Made by a program: the position numbers and the translations under genes
In this document: piece after piece, positions 53,316 to 62,033 of the stretch
Layout of the letters: each line of letters begins with the position of its first letter
Position numbering within the stretch: position 1 is the first letter of the stretch
The notes under the pieces: model-generated
What the model was told of the DNA's origin: nothing
Seen by the model: only the letters and a program-made list of their open reading frames with translations
Database searches by the model: none
DNA from: Hymenobacter wooponensis
GTDB lineage: Bacteria; Bacteroidota; Bacteroidia; Cytophagales; Hymenobacteraceae
DNA: 64,000 bases
Assembly (NCBI RefSeq): GCF_004745865.1
Contig: NZ_SRKZ01000004.1
Coordinates: forward strand, 434,001 to 498,000
Direction: 5' to 3'

Positions 53316-54068
53316 ATGAGTACTTCCAAAATTGCTCTGCTCACCGGCGGCAGCCGGGGCTTGGGCAAAGACATGGCTCTGAAACTGGCTCAGCAGGGCA
53401 TCGACGTCATTCTCACCTACCGCAGCCAGCAGGCCGAAGCTGCCGCCGTCGTGGCGGCCATCGAGGCCCTGGGCCGCCGCGCCGTGGCCCTACCCCTGAA
53501 TGCGGCCGACCTTAGCACGTTCGACGTTTTCTATGCGCAAGTCACCACCATGCTGGCTAATACCTTCGGCACCGACCGGTTCGACTTTCTCATCAACAAC
53601 GCTGGCACTAGTTTAAGCGCGCCCATCGCCGAAACGACGGAGGCGCAGTTTGATGAAATGCTGAACGTGCACTTCAAGGGCGTGTATTTTCTCACGCAGA
53701 AGGCTTTGCCCTTCTTGCGCGATGGCGGCCGCATCGTCAATATTTCTACGGTGTCGGCGCGCAGTTCCTTCGCGGGTTTTTCGGCCTACGGCAGCATGAA
53801 GGGGGCCGTTGAGGTCTTCACCCGCTACCTAGCATTGGAGCTGGGACCCCGCAACATTGCGGCCAACGTGTTGGCACCGGGCGCGGTATTTGGCGGCGGG
53901 GCCATGCCCGATTCGCCCGAAATGCGCGCCTGGGTGGCCCAAATAACGGCCCTGGGCCGCACGGCCGAGCCCGACGACATTGGCGGCATCGTCGCTTTCC
54001 TCTGCACCGATGCCGCCCGCTGGCTCAACGGCCAGCGCCTGGAAGCCACGGGCGGCGTGATGCTATAG
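53316..54068 (+). CDS. SDR family oxidoreductase of the inserted cassette
   Basis: A 250-residue classical short-chain dehydrogenase: IALLTGGSRGLGKDMALKLA (NADP-type TGxxxGLG), FLINNAGTS, VNISTVSA and YGSMKGAVEVFTRYLALEL (catalytic Tyr-x3-Lys), LAPGAVFGG and LNGQRLEATGGVML at the end. The substrate is unknown. It follows the AraC gene directly and is closed by a long hairpin. It is different from the three other SDRs of the window and shares their motifs only in general. Confidence 0.92.
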   Translation: MSTSKIALLTGGSRGLGKDMALKLAQQGIDVILTYRSQQAEAAAVVAAIEALGRRAVALPLNAADLSTFDVFYAQVTTMLANTFGTDRFDFLINNAGTSLSAPIAETTEAQFDEMLNVHFKGVYFLTQKALPFLRDGGRIVNISTVSARSSFAGFSAYGSMKGAVEVFTRYLALELGPRNIAANVLAPGAVFGGGAMPDSPEMRAWVAQITALGRTAEPDDIGGIVAFLCTDAARWLNGQRLEATGGVML

Positions 54069-54085
54069 CGCTACTTAACAGCTTA

Positions 54086-54154
54086 GTAGCAATTAAACGC
54101 AGCAACAGACAGGTGCTAATTTAGTGCCTGCCTGTTTCTGCGTTTAATTGCTAC
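54086..54154 (+). terminator. long hairpin after the SDR gene
   Basis: Perfect 17-bp outer arms gtagcaattaaacgcag (54086-54102) and ctgcgtttaattgctac (54138-54154); the interior also pairs partly (acagacagg / cctgcctgt). It is probably the terminator of the AraC-SDR cassette. Confidence 0.65.
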
Positions 54155-54180
54155 GTCGGTGCAACAATTCCTTTACCCAC

Positions 54181-54465
54181 TTAGCGGCTAAGGCAGCTGT
54201 TAGCAAGAAAATTCTGGTCCTGCACGGCCTGAAAGCGGGCTTCCCCTACGCCCGCTGGTGCCCAGCGGCGGGAATGCCGCGCCACCGGGTTCCAGGGGTC
54301 GAACCGCTCGGGCAAGTCGCGCCAGTCGCGGCCTGTACGCACGCGGTAAAGCACGGCATTAACGAACAAGCGGTTGTCGCGTCCTGGGTACAGGCGGCCT
54401 ACCGTGTGCGGTTCGACCACTTGCACTTCCCATTCTGTTACTTCGTGACGACGCAGGAGGCACAA
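54181..54465 (-). pseudogene. IS5-type transposase remnant, N-terminal part
   Basis: The frame reads RRHEVTEWEVQ...., DNRLFVNAVLYRVRTG and WRDLPERFDPWNPVARH-RRW-GVGEARFQAVQD, which is the N-terminal domain of IS5/IS1031-group transposases. Homology stops near 54225 and the DDE catalytic region is missing, so it is not functional. The C-terminal end of such a transposase lies 2 kb away at 52079-52162 on the same strand, on the other side of the AraC-SDR cassette. Confidence 0.85.
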
Positions 54466-54495
54466 CTACCTCTCGTGCTGTCCACACACTCTAGT

Positions 54496-55350
54496 TCAGT
54501 TGTGCGCAGGGCTAATTTTCTTCCTGCTCCCCAGCCACAACAACCCATCTACAATGAACTGGTTCTGGAGTTTGTTCTGGAAAGTAAACGACAGCTCCTT
54601 GTTGGTACCGTGCTCGTAGTCGATGTCGTTGTGCCCCATATTTACATAGATCATCCGGAAGTTCTTATTCGTCCAGACTACGGGGTAATAGCCGCTGTGC
54701 CAGATTTCGTGGGGCTTGGGGCCGGTACCAAGCGGAAAGCTCCGCGGGTCAATGGCGAGTAGAATGTCAATAGCAGGATTTGTCCGCAAGTCGTTGCTCC
54801 ACTTATACCACTCATTAGGCGCTGAAGTGAAGGTTGGGGGCAGATGCCGGGTAGCAGGGTGCCGCCGGTCCTCTACCCGCAGCACGGCCGCCGTAGGCCG
54901 CCAAGTGTTTCCCACGTAAGAGCCGGACCCGAGGAAGGTATTGTGATACCAGTCCCAATTCTGCGGATAACTGGAAGGCGTGAGAGCAAACCCGGCGAAG
55001 TGAAACCCCATCCAGGCGCCGCCATGCTCCATGTACTGCTGAAAAGCCGCCCGTTGGGCCGGATCATCGGGGCGCGTGTCCAGGAAAAGCACCACCTGGT
55101 AGTTGGCTAGAAAAGCCGCATTCAGGTTGCTCCAGTTAGAGGTAGTGTCGTAGGCGAAGTGATGCTGTTTGGCTACCGTTGGAAACCAAGCGTTAGCCTC
55201 GTGCACATAACTGATGTGCGCCTGGTCGTTTTTGGCCGTGTAGAAGGCAATAACCCGGAAGGCTGGCTTCTTTTGCGCAAGCCCGCCCGTAACGGTGCCG
55301 AGCATTAGAAGAAGTATAGCTAGGATGAATCTACCACAAGATGCTTTCAT
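54496..55350 (-). CDS. secreted ThuA-domain protein
   Basis: The signal peptide (RFILAILLLMLGTVTGGLAQ) is followed by a ThuA-like glutamine-amidotransferase-type fold: RVIAFYTAKNDQAHISYVHEANAWF, YQVVLFLDTRPDDPAQRAAFQQYMEHGGAWMGFHFAGF, HPATRHLPPTFTSAPNEWYKW, and HEIWHSGYYPVVWTNKNFRMIYVNMGHNDIDYE. ThuA proteins are linked to trehalose or other sugar metabolism, but their reaction is unproven. It is periplasmic or exported by prediction, with ATG at 55350. Confidence 0.88.
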   Translation of the reverse strand: MKASCGRFILAILLLMLGTVTGGLAQKKPAFRVIAFYTAKNDQAHISYVHEANAWFPTVAKQHHFAYDTTSNWSNLNAAFLANYQVVLFLDTRPDDPAQRAAFQQYMEHGGAWMGFHFAGFALTPSSYPQNWDWYHNTFLGSGSYVGNTWRPTAAVLRVEDRRHPATRHLPPTFTSAPNEWYKWSNDLRTNPAIDILLAIDPRSFPLGTGPKPHEIWHSGYYPVVWTNKNFRMIYVNMGHNDIDYEHGTNKELSFTFQNKLQNQFIVDGLLWLGSRKKISPAHN

Positions 55351-55594
55351 ACTGCTGGGTTAGAAGAAACGACTCCGGATATCTACATGCGCTGATTAGC
55401 GGCCAAGCTACAGAACCGGTTTCTATTCACCCGTAGAATTGCTACTGATTCACTCCTCGCACACTGGCCTAGCCAAGTGTGAGTCAAGGTGTGCACCGCA
55501 GACTCAGCCGAAAATAGAGCGGCAGGCGTTGAGCTCAACTATAACCCCGGCCCGAAAAACCGCGCTACACACAGCACCACCCATCCTCTCTCCT

Positions 55595-57025
55595 ATGGCA
55601 ACTCAAAAGCTGCGCGGCAACGACCTGCGCAAAATTGGCTACCCTGAAGGCCGGGCCATTACCCTGGCGCTGGATATTCTGGAAGACCGCCAACTCAAGA
55701 AACTTGACAAAGGCAGCGCCTTGGCTACGCTGCAAAAGATAAAAGAAGACCCCTACGCTTATCTGCGCGACTCGCTGTGGCGAGAGTTGGCCAAAGAATT
55801 CGTGCCCGACCCCAAGCGCGATGTCACCCTCAGCCCGGAAATCAAAGATTACCGCCGTTACGGCGAAGCCTTTATCGAAGACGGCGCCCGTAAGCAGATG
55901 GACACCGCCATGCAGCTCCCTGTAACGCTGGATGGCGCCCTCATGCCTGATGCCCACCAGGGCTACGGCCTTCCCATTGGGGGCGTGCTGGCTGTGGATA
56001 ATGCCGTGATTCCGTACGGCGTGGGCATGGACATTGGGTGCCGCATGGCGTTATCAGTGTTTGACCTGCCCCCGCACTACCTGGAGCAACGCACTCAGGA
56101 GCTGAAGAAACTGCTGCACAACCATACCCGCTTCGGCAATAAAGAGGTGTTTAAAAACCCCGCCGATGACCCCGTACTTGACCGCCCGGAATTCCGAGAA
56201 ATACCCGTGGTGAAAGGCAAGCGCGAGGCAGCCATTAATCAATTGGGCTCCTCAGGCTCTGGTAACCACTTCGTTGAATGGGGTATTGTGGACATTACTT
56301 CCGAAGATAACGACCTGGACCTGCCTCTAGGCCAGTACTTAGGCCTACTTTCTCACTCTGGCTCACGTGGGTTGGGAGCGGCTATTGCCCAGCACTACAC
56401 CAAAATTGCCATGAGCAAGTGCCCGCTACCACCGGAAGCGCGCTACCTAGCTTGGCTTGACCTTGACTCGCAGGAGGGTCAGGAGTACTGGCGGGCTATG
56501 AACCTGGCGGGTGATTACGCCTCCGCGTGCCACCGCGATATTCACCGCCGCCTGAGCTTAGCCCTGGGCGTGAAACCCTCCGCTAAGGTGGAAAACCACC
56601 ACAACTTCGCTTGGAAAGAGACCTTAGCCGACGGCCGCGAGGCTATAGTGCACCGCAAGGGAGCCACTCCGGCGGGTAAGGGCGTGCTGGGTGTTATTCC
56701 TGGCTCCATGACGGCACCCGGCTTCATTGTGCGGGGCCGAGGCGAGCGGGATTCTATTCAGTCTGCCTCTCACGGAGCGGGCCGCAAAATGTCGCGCACT
56801 CAGGCAAAGCAGAACCTCTCGGAAGGAGAGGTACGTCGTCACCTCCGCGACCAGGGCATTGAGCTAATTGGCGGTGGCCTAGACGAAGCTCCCATGGCTT
56901 ACAAAGACATCCACCAGGTAATGGCCCACCAGCGCGACCTAGTAGATGTGCTAGGGTCTTTCGCGCCCCGCATTGTGCGTATGGATGCCGGCGGCGGCGG
57001 CAAGAGTCGTTATGGCGGCGAATAA
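55595..57025 (+). CDS. rtcB: RtcB-type RNA ligase
   Basis: A 476-residue RtcB: GALMPDAHQGYGLPIGGVLAVDNAVIPYGVGMDIGCRM (metal Asp, Cys region), GSSGSGNHFVEWG, LSHSGSRGLGAAIA, CHRDIHRR, KVENHHNFAW (metal/guanylylation His), HRKGATPAGKGVLGVIPGSM and SASHGAGRKMSRTQAK (the GTP-binding/guanylylated-His region). RtcB joins 2',3'-cyclic phosphate or 3'-phosphate ends to 5'-OH ends, in RNA repair or tRNA splicing. ATG at 55595; the longer frame to 55439 has no family similarity. No rtcA is adjacent. A 30-bp hairpin follows 2 bp after the stop. Confidence 0.93.
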   Translation: MATQKLRGNDLRKIGYPEGRAITLALDILEDRQLKKLDKGSALATLQKIKEDPYAYLRDSLWRELAKEFVPDPKRDVTLSPEIKDYRRYGEAFIEDGARKQMDTAMQLPVTLDGALMPDAHQGYGLPIGGVLAVDNAVIPYGVGMDIGCRMALSVFDLPPHYLEQRTQELKKLLHNHTRFGNKEVFKNPADDPVLDRPEFREIPVVKGKREAAINQLGSSGSGNHFVEWGIVDITSEDNDLDLPLGQYLGLLSHSGSRGLGAAIAQHYTKIAMSKCPLPPEARYLAWLDLDSQEGQEYWRAMNLAGDYASACHRDIHRRLSLALGVKPSAKVENHHNFAWKETLADGREAIVHRKGATPAGKGVLGVIPGSMTAPGFIVRGRGERDSIQSASHGAGRKMSRTQAKQNLSEGEVRRHLRDQGIELIGGGLDEAPMAYKDIHQVMAHQRDLVDVLGSFAPRIVRMDAGGGGKSRYGGE

Positions 57026-57027
57026 CT

Positions 57028-57092
57028 ATTTCATCAGAAAGCGAAGAAGCCATGAGTAAGTCACTCATGGCTTCTTCGCTTTCTGATGAAAT
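57028..57092 (+). terminator. perfect 30-bp hairpin after rtcB
   Basis: Arms 57028-57057 and 57063-57092 (atttcatcagaaagcgaaga... and its exact complement) with a 5-nt loop, starting directly after the rtcB stop. It lacks a T tract, so it may work as a transcript-end stabiliser or as a terminator. Confidence 0.6.
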
Positions 57093-57324
57093 CAAATTAT
57101 TACAATATCATAGCTCCATTTCTCTTCTGACGTCAACTATGACTATTTGGCCAAGAAAATGAATATATCTGCCTGTAAAGCCTAGTAAGAGCGACCAAAC
57201 AACCGCCTTAATTTTAGAGATTTACACGATTACACTACCAAAATCAGGTGTAATACTGAGTTAAGACTGAACAATACCATTACAACTGTTCCTGTATCCA
57301 TTACATTTAGATGCCGATAATTTG

Positions 57325-59523
57325 ATGAGAGCATTACGCCTGCTTACTCGTTTATTTTCTATTTCATCTTTACCGATTTCGCGAAACATCTGGGCAATAT
57401 GTAGCCTATTGCTTGTTGCACCATTACTGTCGACAGCTCAAACTAGCTACACCTGGCGCGGCAGCGTTTCTAGCAGTTGGTCGGCTGCAGCAAACTGGGA
57501 GCCGAGCCGCTCTATGCCAGCAACCAACGACATTCTGGTATTTGATGGCACGATAACTCCAACTGCTACCGTAGAGCTAGACTATATCACCACACAAACC
57601 GTGGGTCAGTTACGATTTATTAACGCCATCCGAGCAACGCTAGCCACAAATGCTGACCGGGAGCTAGCCATCAGCGGCAACACCAACGCCATTGGAGTTT
57701 CTACTGAGTCTGGAACTACACTGGCCCTCGTGGGTTCTCACCTTAGCGGTAGCGGCGACCTGATTATTCGTTTAGCTACTGGAGTTCCGGCCCGGTTTGC
57801 GGGGCGCCTGGAGCTGCGCGGTTCTGCTACCACTAGTAGTGCACATCAAATCATTTCCACTACCCCAGGTGCCATTGAATTTCTGAATGGCAGCTACGTG
57901 CTGCCTGGGAGCCGATTTACGGGCTTTTTATTCAATTCTGCTCTGGCCAATAAGAACAGCGTGATTTTTCGCAACGGCTCTACGTATGAACAAGCAACGG
58001 GCTCTACTCCCATTGGCAACAACACTACCTTTCAAGTAACCAACTTCGAGCCCAATAGTCTCTTTCTCTACACTGCCTCTACTAATACCATTGCCCTGTC
58101 GGGGCGCACGTATGGCAAGCTGGAAATTAATACCAACCGCACTCTGACGCTTAGCACATACGCTACCAATCCTTGCCTGATTCAATCGGACTTAGTTATA
58201 ACGGCTGGCCAGGTTACGGTCAATACCAGCAGCGTTGAGCTTCGAGGAAACTTACTTATCAATGGAGGTGGCCTAGCCTTCAACCAGGATGCCAATAATA
58301 ACCCGCTCTCGCTGAAACTTAGTGGCACGGCTGCGCAACGAATTGGCGGTACAACCACCAGCACCCTCACTTTCCCGTCAAACACTACCTTAGCTATTGA
58401 TAACGCTGCCGGGGTAACCCTGGAACGGTCAGTAACGGCCAATGGCCCCGTAACATTAACCCAAGGTAATATCACAACCAGCAACACCAACCGCCTGACG
58501 CTTGGCCCAACGGCCACCATAACCGGCTCAGCCAGCGGGTTTGTGCAAGGGCCACTGGTACGCCAGTCTACTGCAACAGGTGCGCTATTCTTTCCGGTTG
58601 GTAAGGGTACTGCTTACCGTCCCCTTACGCTCAACATCACTACTGCACCGGTAGTAATTACTTCCTACACGGCTGAGCAACGGGAAGGGCGCCCTACCGA
58701 CCAAAATATGCTTGACGATGTGCGGCGGGTTTCCTCTATCCGCTATTATTCCCTCACGGCCAGCCCAGCACCAGCAGCTGGCACGTTTGCGGGGAGTATC
58801 ACGCTCAGCTTTGGGGCTAATGACTATGTAGGCGACCCTGGTCTAGCAACCTTTGTAGTAGGGCAAAGCAACGGCGCTGGCTGGAGTAATGTGGGGCACT
58901 CTGCTAATTCTTCTTCAACGCTTACTTCCAGTTCCTTCACTAGTTTTGGCGACTTCGTGCTGGCCAGCACTGATCAGAACCAAAACCCATTGCCAGTTTC
59001 ACTTATTAGCTTTACCGGTAAATCTCAACCCGATGGTGTGTCCCTGCGCTGGGCAACTGCCACTGAAAAGCAAAACGCGTTTTTTGAGGTTGAGCGGCAA
59101 GTAGCGGGGCAGCCTTTCCGGATATTGACCCGCGTTGCCGGCAGAGGCAACAGTAACACACTTACTAGTTACAGTTACTTGGATAGCACGCCTTTGCCTG
59201 GCATTGCTTACTACCGCCTCCGCCAAGTAGATGCAGATGGAGCTAGTACGTACTCGAGCATATTGGCAGTACTGGTTGCCGATCAGCCATTGCAGCTTAC
59301 CATTTATCCCAACCCCACATCACACGAATTACGACTCACGGGGCTTGGCGCAGATGGGCAATACCGCGTTTTTAATGAGCAAGGCACGGTACAACTCATC
59401 GGTCAGCTTTCAGTTGGCGCTATGAGCATTAATGTTTCCAGCCTGCACCCTGGCCTATACCGGCTGGAGGTTCTGCAGGGCCGGCGACGGACGCTGCGCA
59501 ACTTCGTACGTAGCTGCGAGTAG
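57325..59523 (+). CDS. large secreted protein with T9SS type A sorting domain
   Basis: N-terminal signal peptide (LLTRLFSISSLPIS ... LLLVAPLLSTAQ), then a ~470-residue repetitive beta-rich region (SYTWRGSVSSSWSAAANWEPSR, a G8/beta-helix autotransporter-like start; repeated TLTLGPTATITG, ITTSNTNRLTL). A fibronectin-like module follows (ISFTGKSQPDGVSLRWATATEKQNAFFEVERQVAGQPF). The C-terminal ~80 residues are a Por-type sorting domain (LTIYPNPTSHELRLTGLG ... INVSSLHPGLYRLEVLQG). It is exported by the type IX system to the surface. No enzyme motif was seen, so it is probably an adhesin or matrix protein. The ATG 57325 is used; TTG 57322 precedes it. Confidence 0.88.
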   Translation: MRALRLLTRLFSISSLPISRNIWAICSLLLVAPLLSTAQTSYTWRGSVSSSWSAAANWEPSRSMPATNDILVFDGTITPTATVELDYITTQTVGQLRFINAIRATLATNADRELAISGNTNAIGVSTESGTTLALVGSHLSGSGDLIIRLATGVPARFAGRLELRGSATTSSAHQIISTTPGAIEFLNGSYVLPGSRFTGFLFNSALANKNSVIFRNGSTYEQATGSTPIGNNTTFQVTNFEPNSLFLYTASTNTIALSGRTYGKLEINTNRTLTLSTYATNPCLIQSDLVITAGQVTVNTSSVELRGNLLINGGGLAFNQDANNNPLSLKLSGTAAQRIGGTTTSTLTFPSNTTLAIDNAAGVTLERSVTANGPVTLTQGNITTSNTNRLTLGPTATITGSASGFVQGPLVRQSTATGALFFPVGKGTAYRPLTLNITTAPVVITSYTAEQREGRPTDQNMLDDVRRVSSIRYYSLTASPAPAAGTFAGSITLSFGANDYVGDPGLATFVVGQSNGAGWSNVGHSANSSSTLTSSSFTSFGDFVLASTDQNQNPLPVSLISFTGKSQPDGVSLRWATATEKQNAFFEVERQVAGQPFRILTRVAGRGNSNTLTSYSYLDSTPLPGIAYYRLRQVDADGASTYSSILAVLVADQPLQLTIYPNPTSHELRLTGLGADGQYRVFNEQGTVQLIGQLSVGAMSINVSSLHPGLYRLEVLQGRRRTLRNFVRSCE

Positions 59524-59580
59524 AGTCTGATTTTGCTCTATCCGTTTGTCTTATATCAGTTGAGGCTGGCTCAGTAAAAG

Positions 59581-59615
59581 TACTGCCCCACTGGCGCTTG
59601 GCCAGTGGGGCAGTA
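59581..59615. terminator. bidirectional terminator hairpin
   Basis: Perfect 15-bp arms tactgccccactggc (59581-59595) and gccagtggggcagta (59601-59615) with a 5-nt loop, between the convergent T9SS protein and M61 peptidase genes. Confidence 0.75.
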
Positions 59616-59639
59616 ACGTTCATGCGCGGCCAAGCAGGC

Positions 59640-61442
59640 TTACAGGTTTTTCAGCCAGGTTTGACGCAGGGCTAGTTGAGCCGGCGTAGCAGCTGGGTCT
59701 TGTGTGAAAACATAGCGTTTGATTTCCTCCGTGCTGCCTAGTTTCACTTGCAAGGTTTGCTCCTGACCATTGCGGCTAACGATAAATGGCACAATGGTGC
59801 CAGGAGCACGGCTCGGGATCTGACGCAGCACAGTACCAATATTGGTGCGGGCCCCATCAATAGCTACTAGCTGGTCGCCTACCTGAATACCCGCAGCTTG
59901 CAGTGGTCCGCCTACTTTAGTGAAGTACACGCTGGTCTCGCGAGCTTCTAGGCCTATTGAGCCAAGGGTGGTGATTTGCTTACCCGTGGGCACTGCCTTC
60001 TGATAACGCACACCAATTTTCGAGTAGTACTCTTGCAGCGGCAGCGGCTCAGCATTCTTGATGTAACGCTGGAAAAAGTCACCGATTTCGGGGTAGGTCA
60101 TCTTGGTGAAGTCCTCGAAGAAGTTCTTCTCGCTAATGGGCTTGCTTGGGCCGTACTTCTTAGCTAGCTCCAACAGCACATCGCGTAGGCCACGCTTGCC
60201 ACCGCTTAGCTCCAGCAAGCGTAAATCAAGCAGACCAGCTGTGAGGGCTCCGCGCTGGTAGATGTTTCCGTACTGACGCTGCCCTTCGTCGCTGAAGGAA
60301 TTGAGGCCTAAGCGGCTGAGGCTATAGGTGGTATCGGCACGAGTGCGGTCGTAAGTAACCTTATCGTGCAGCATGCTCAGGTAGTCATTCAAGGGTACTA
60401 GGCCACCGCGCAACTGCATCATATGCGAGGCCCACTCGGTGGTACCTTCGTAAAGCCACAGGTGCTCCGAGCCGGTTGGCTGCACAAAGTTGAAGTGCTC
60501 AATAATCTCGGAGTGAATGTTGAGCGGCGTCATCACGTGGAAAAACTCGTGCGCTGCAATATCTACTACCCCCTGCGCAGTTTCAGGCGTGAGAGACATT
60601 TCTGGCAGCACGTACTCGGAGCTATACGAGTGCTCCCAGGCACCGGCCGACTTATCAGCGAAGTGGTACAGGAAGGCGTAACGCTTTACCGGCAGCTGAC
60701 CGCCAAAGAACGACTGCGCAGCGTTCAACATCTTCTGCATGTAGCCCAGCAGTGGCTCGGCCTGCACTTTATCCGTGGCAGAGTAGCAGTACAAGGCTAC
60801 ATCTGCATCACCCAGCTTGATTTGGGCTTCGGTGAGGCGCCCCAGCAGAATAGGAGAATCAACGGCGTGGTCGTAATCCTGGAGATGATAGTAGCCTTGC
60901 GCATCGGGCACCAGCACTGAGCCGGCCTTCCAATCGGTGGGGTATTGCAGCTTGATGCGCAGGGGCTTGTCCTGCATTCCCTGCGGATAGCCAAACAGGG
61001 TTTGTCCGTTCAGCAACGCATGATCGGTTTCCAGGGAGGAACCACACATCCGATAAATGTTGTGCTCCTTCACGGGCGTATCCCAGGTTTCCGCAATGGT
61101 GTACCGAATCTCGCTGGTCTTGTCGGGCTGCGCTAGCTTCCACTGGTTGGTGGAAAGCTGCTTTACCTCTAGCGGCTTGCCCTTGCTGTCGAAAGCCTGA
61201 AAGTTGCTCACGTAGCGCCCCATATCCATTACCTGATACGTACCGGGCGCAGTAGCCGCAAATTGGTAGATGGCCTGATCCTTTTTGAGCTTGGGTAGCT
61301 CTAACTTCACCTGGAAAGCATTGCTGTTGGCAGCGGGGTCCATGGTTACCGTGTAGGTTAGCTCACGAGGAGCTTTGGCCAACACCGGCGCGGCAGAAGC
61401 CAGCAGGGCTGCCAGCGCAGCCGAGCGGAAGAGTGAGTTCAT
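59640..61442 (-). CDS. M61 family glycyl aminopeptidase-like protein with PDZ domain
   Basis: The 600-residue precursor has a signal peptide (NSLFRSAALAALLASAAPVLA). The peptidase domain shows the zinc motif DIAAHEFFHVMTPLNIHSE (HEFFH), typical of M61, and EHLWLYEGTTEWASH (third zinc ligand Glu). A PDZ domain follows at residues ~500-580 (GGPLQAAGIQVGDQLVAIDGARTNIG). Family members cleave N-terminal Gly/Ala or act on peptides in the periplasm. ATG at 61440-61442 is the start; the frame to 61490 adds non-signal residues. Confidence 0.93.
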   Translation of the reverse strand: MNSLFRSAALAALLASAAPVLAKAPRELTYTVTMDPAANSNAFQVKLELPKLKKDQAIYQFAATAPGTYQVMDMGRYVSNFQAFDSKGKPLEVKQLSTNQWKLAQPDKTSEIRYTIAETWDTPVKEHNIYRMCGSSLETDHALLNGQTLFGYPQGMQDKPLRIKLQYPTDWKAGSVLVPDAQGYYHLQDYDHAVDSPILLGRLTEAQIKLGDADVALYCYSATDKVQAEPLLGYMQKMLNAAQSFFGGQLPVKRYAFLYHFADKSAGAWEHSYSSEYVLPEMSLTPETAQGVVDIAAHEFFHVMTPLNIHSEIIEHFNFVQPTGSEHLWLYEGTTEWASHMMQLRGGLVPLNDYLSMLHDKVTYDRTRADTTYSLSRLGLNSFSDEGQRQYGNIYQRGALTAGLLDLRLLELSGGKRGLRDVLLELAKKYGPSKPISEKNFFEDFTKMTYPEIGDFFQRYIKNAEPLPLQEYYSKIGVRYQKAVPTGKQITTLGSIGLEARETSVYFTKVGGPLQAAGIQVGDQLVAIDGARTNIGTVLRQIPSRAPGTIVPFIVSRNGQEQTLQVKLGSTEEIKRYVFTQDPAATPAQLALRQTWLKNL

Positions 61443-61672
61443 TCGGGGAAATACTGAAAGATGGAATGGGCTACTGACGCGCAAACACACGGCCGGTTGC
61501 GCCCACCCACGAAACTACTGGTTCCAACCAAAATCTCCTCCAAAGTGGCCTAGTACTCGTACTTAAGATATGCGCTTAGCCATAAGCTCAACCATAACTC
61601 CCCTACCATATTGCAGTACACAAGCTATGTCCCGCACCAATACTGGTGCATCACCTCCAACCGCTCTTACTC

Positions 61673-61930
61673 ATGACACAGCCAGCCCCCGATACCAACC
61701 CTACCCAACTCTTGCGATATCTGCTGCAAGTTGATGCCCTCACAGATGCCGACAGCATTGGCCGGGCGCGGGAGGCGCTTACTGGCCTAGGCCTATTAGT
61801 AGATAGAATTGAGGCCGGTGAGGCGGAAGTAGCCGTAGCCTCCGTCACTAATCCGGGGCCCGAGGGTATTAGAGCCGCACTTGAGTCCGCTGGCTTTTCA
61901 GTCCAAAACATTACAGCGGAGAGTAGCTAA
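61673..61930 (+). CDS. small protein with ferredoxin-like (HMA-like) fold
   Basis: An 85-residue protein: LLRYLLQVDALTDADSIGRAREALTGLGLLVDRIEAGEAEVAVASVTNPGPEGIRAALESAGFSVQNIT. The beta-alpha-beta-beta-alpha-beta order resembles heavy-metal-associated domains, but the CxxC metal site is absent, so metal binding is unlikely. The role is unknown. ATG 61673 is preferred over GTG 61646. A terminator follows at 61982-62014. Confidence 0.6.
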   Translation: MTQPAPDTNPTQLLRYLLQVDALTDADSIGRAREALTGLGLLVDRIEAGEAEVAVASVTNPGPEGIRAALESAGFSVQNITAESS

Positions 61931-61981
61931 AAACAGTTTTTCATTCATTGCTAGGCCACTGCTGCCTGGTTTCAGCAAACG

Positions 61982-62014
61982 CAAAAGGCCGCTCCAGACT
62001 GGAGCGGCCTTTTG
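61982..62014. terminator. rho-independent terminator
   Basis: Arms caaaaggccgctcca (61982-61996) and tggagcggccttttg (62000-62014), 15 bp with a 3-nt loop. It can serve the small plus-strand gene and the convergent SDR at 62034. Confidence 0.85.
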
Positions 62015-62033
62015 TATATACAATGGCATCAAC

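Larger units (their letters stand above)
811..61960. repeat. dispersed CTAGGCCACT motif family
   Basis: Exact CTAGGCCACT begins at 811, 19548, 29124, 32870, 33339, 33481, 39091, 39418, 50214, 51971 and 61951. The reverse AGTGGCCTAG begins at 6276, 19075, 27767, 29831, 31784, 46941, 47004 and 61544. Many further sites share only the 7-mer CTAGGCC/GGCCTAG. Most lie between genes or near gene ends; several are within the UvrA, SNF2 and GT/methyltransferase genes. Confidence 0.85.
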
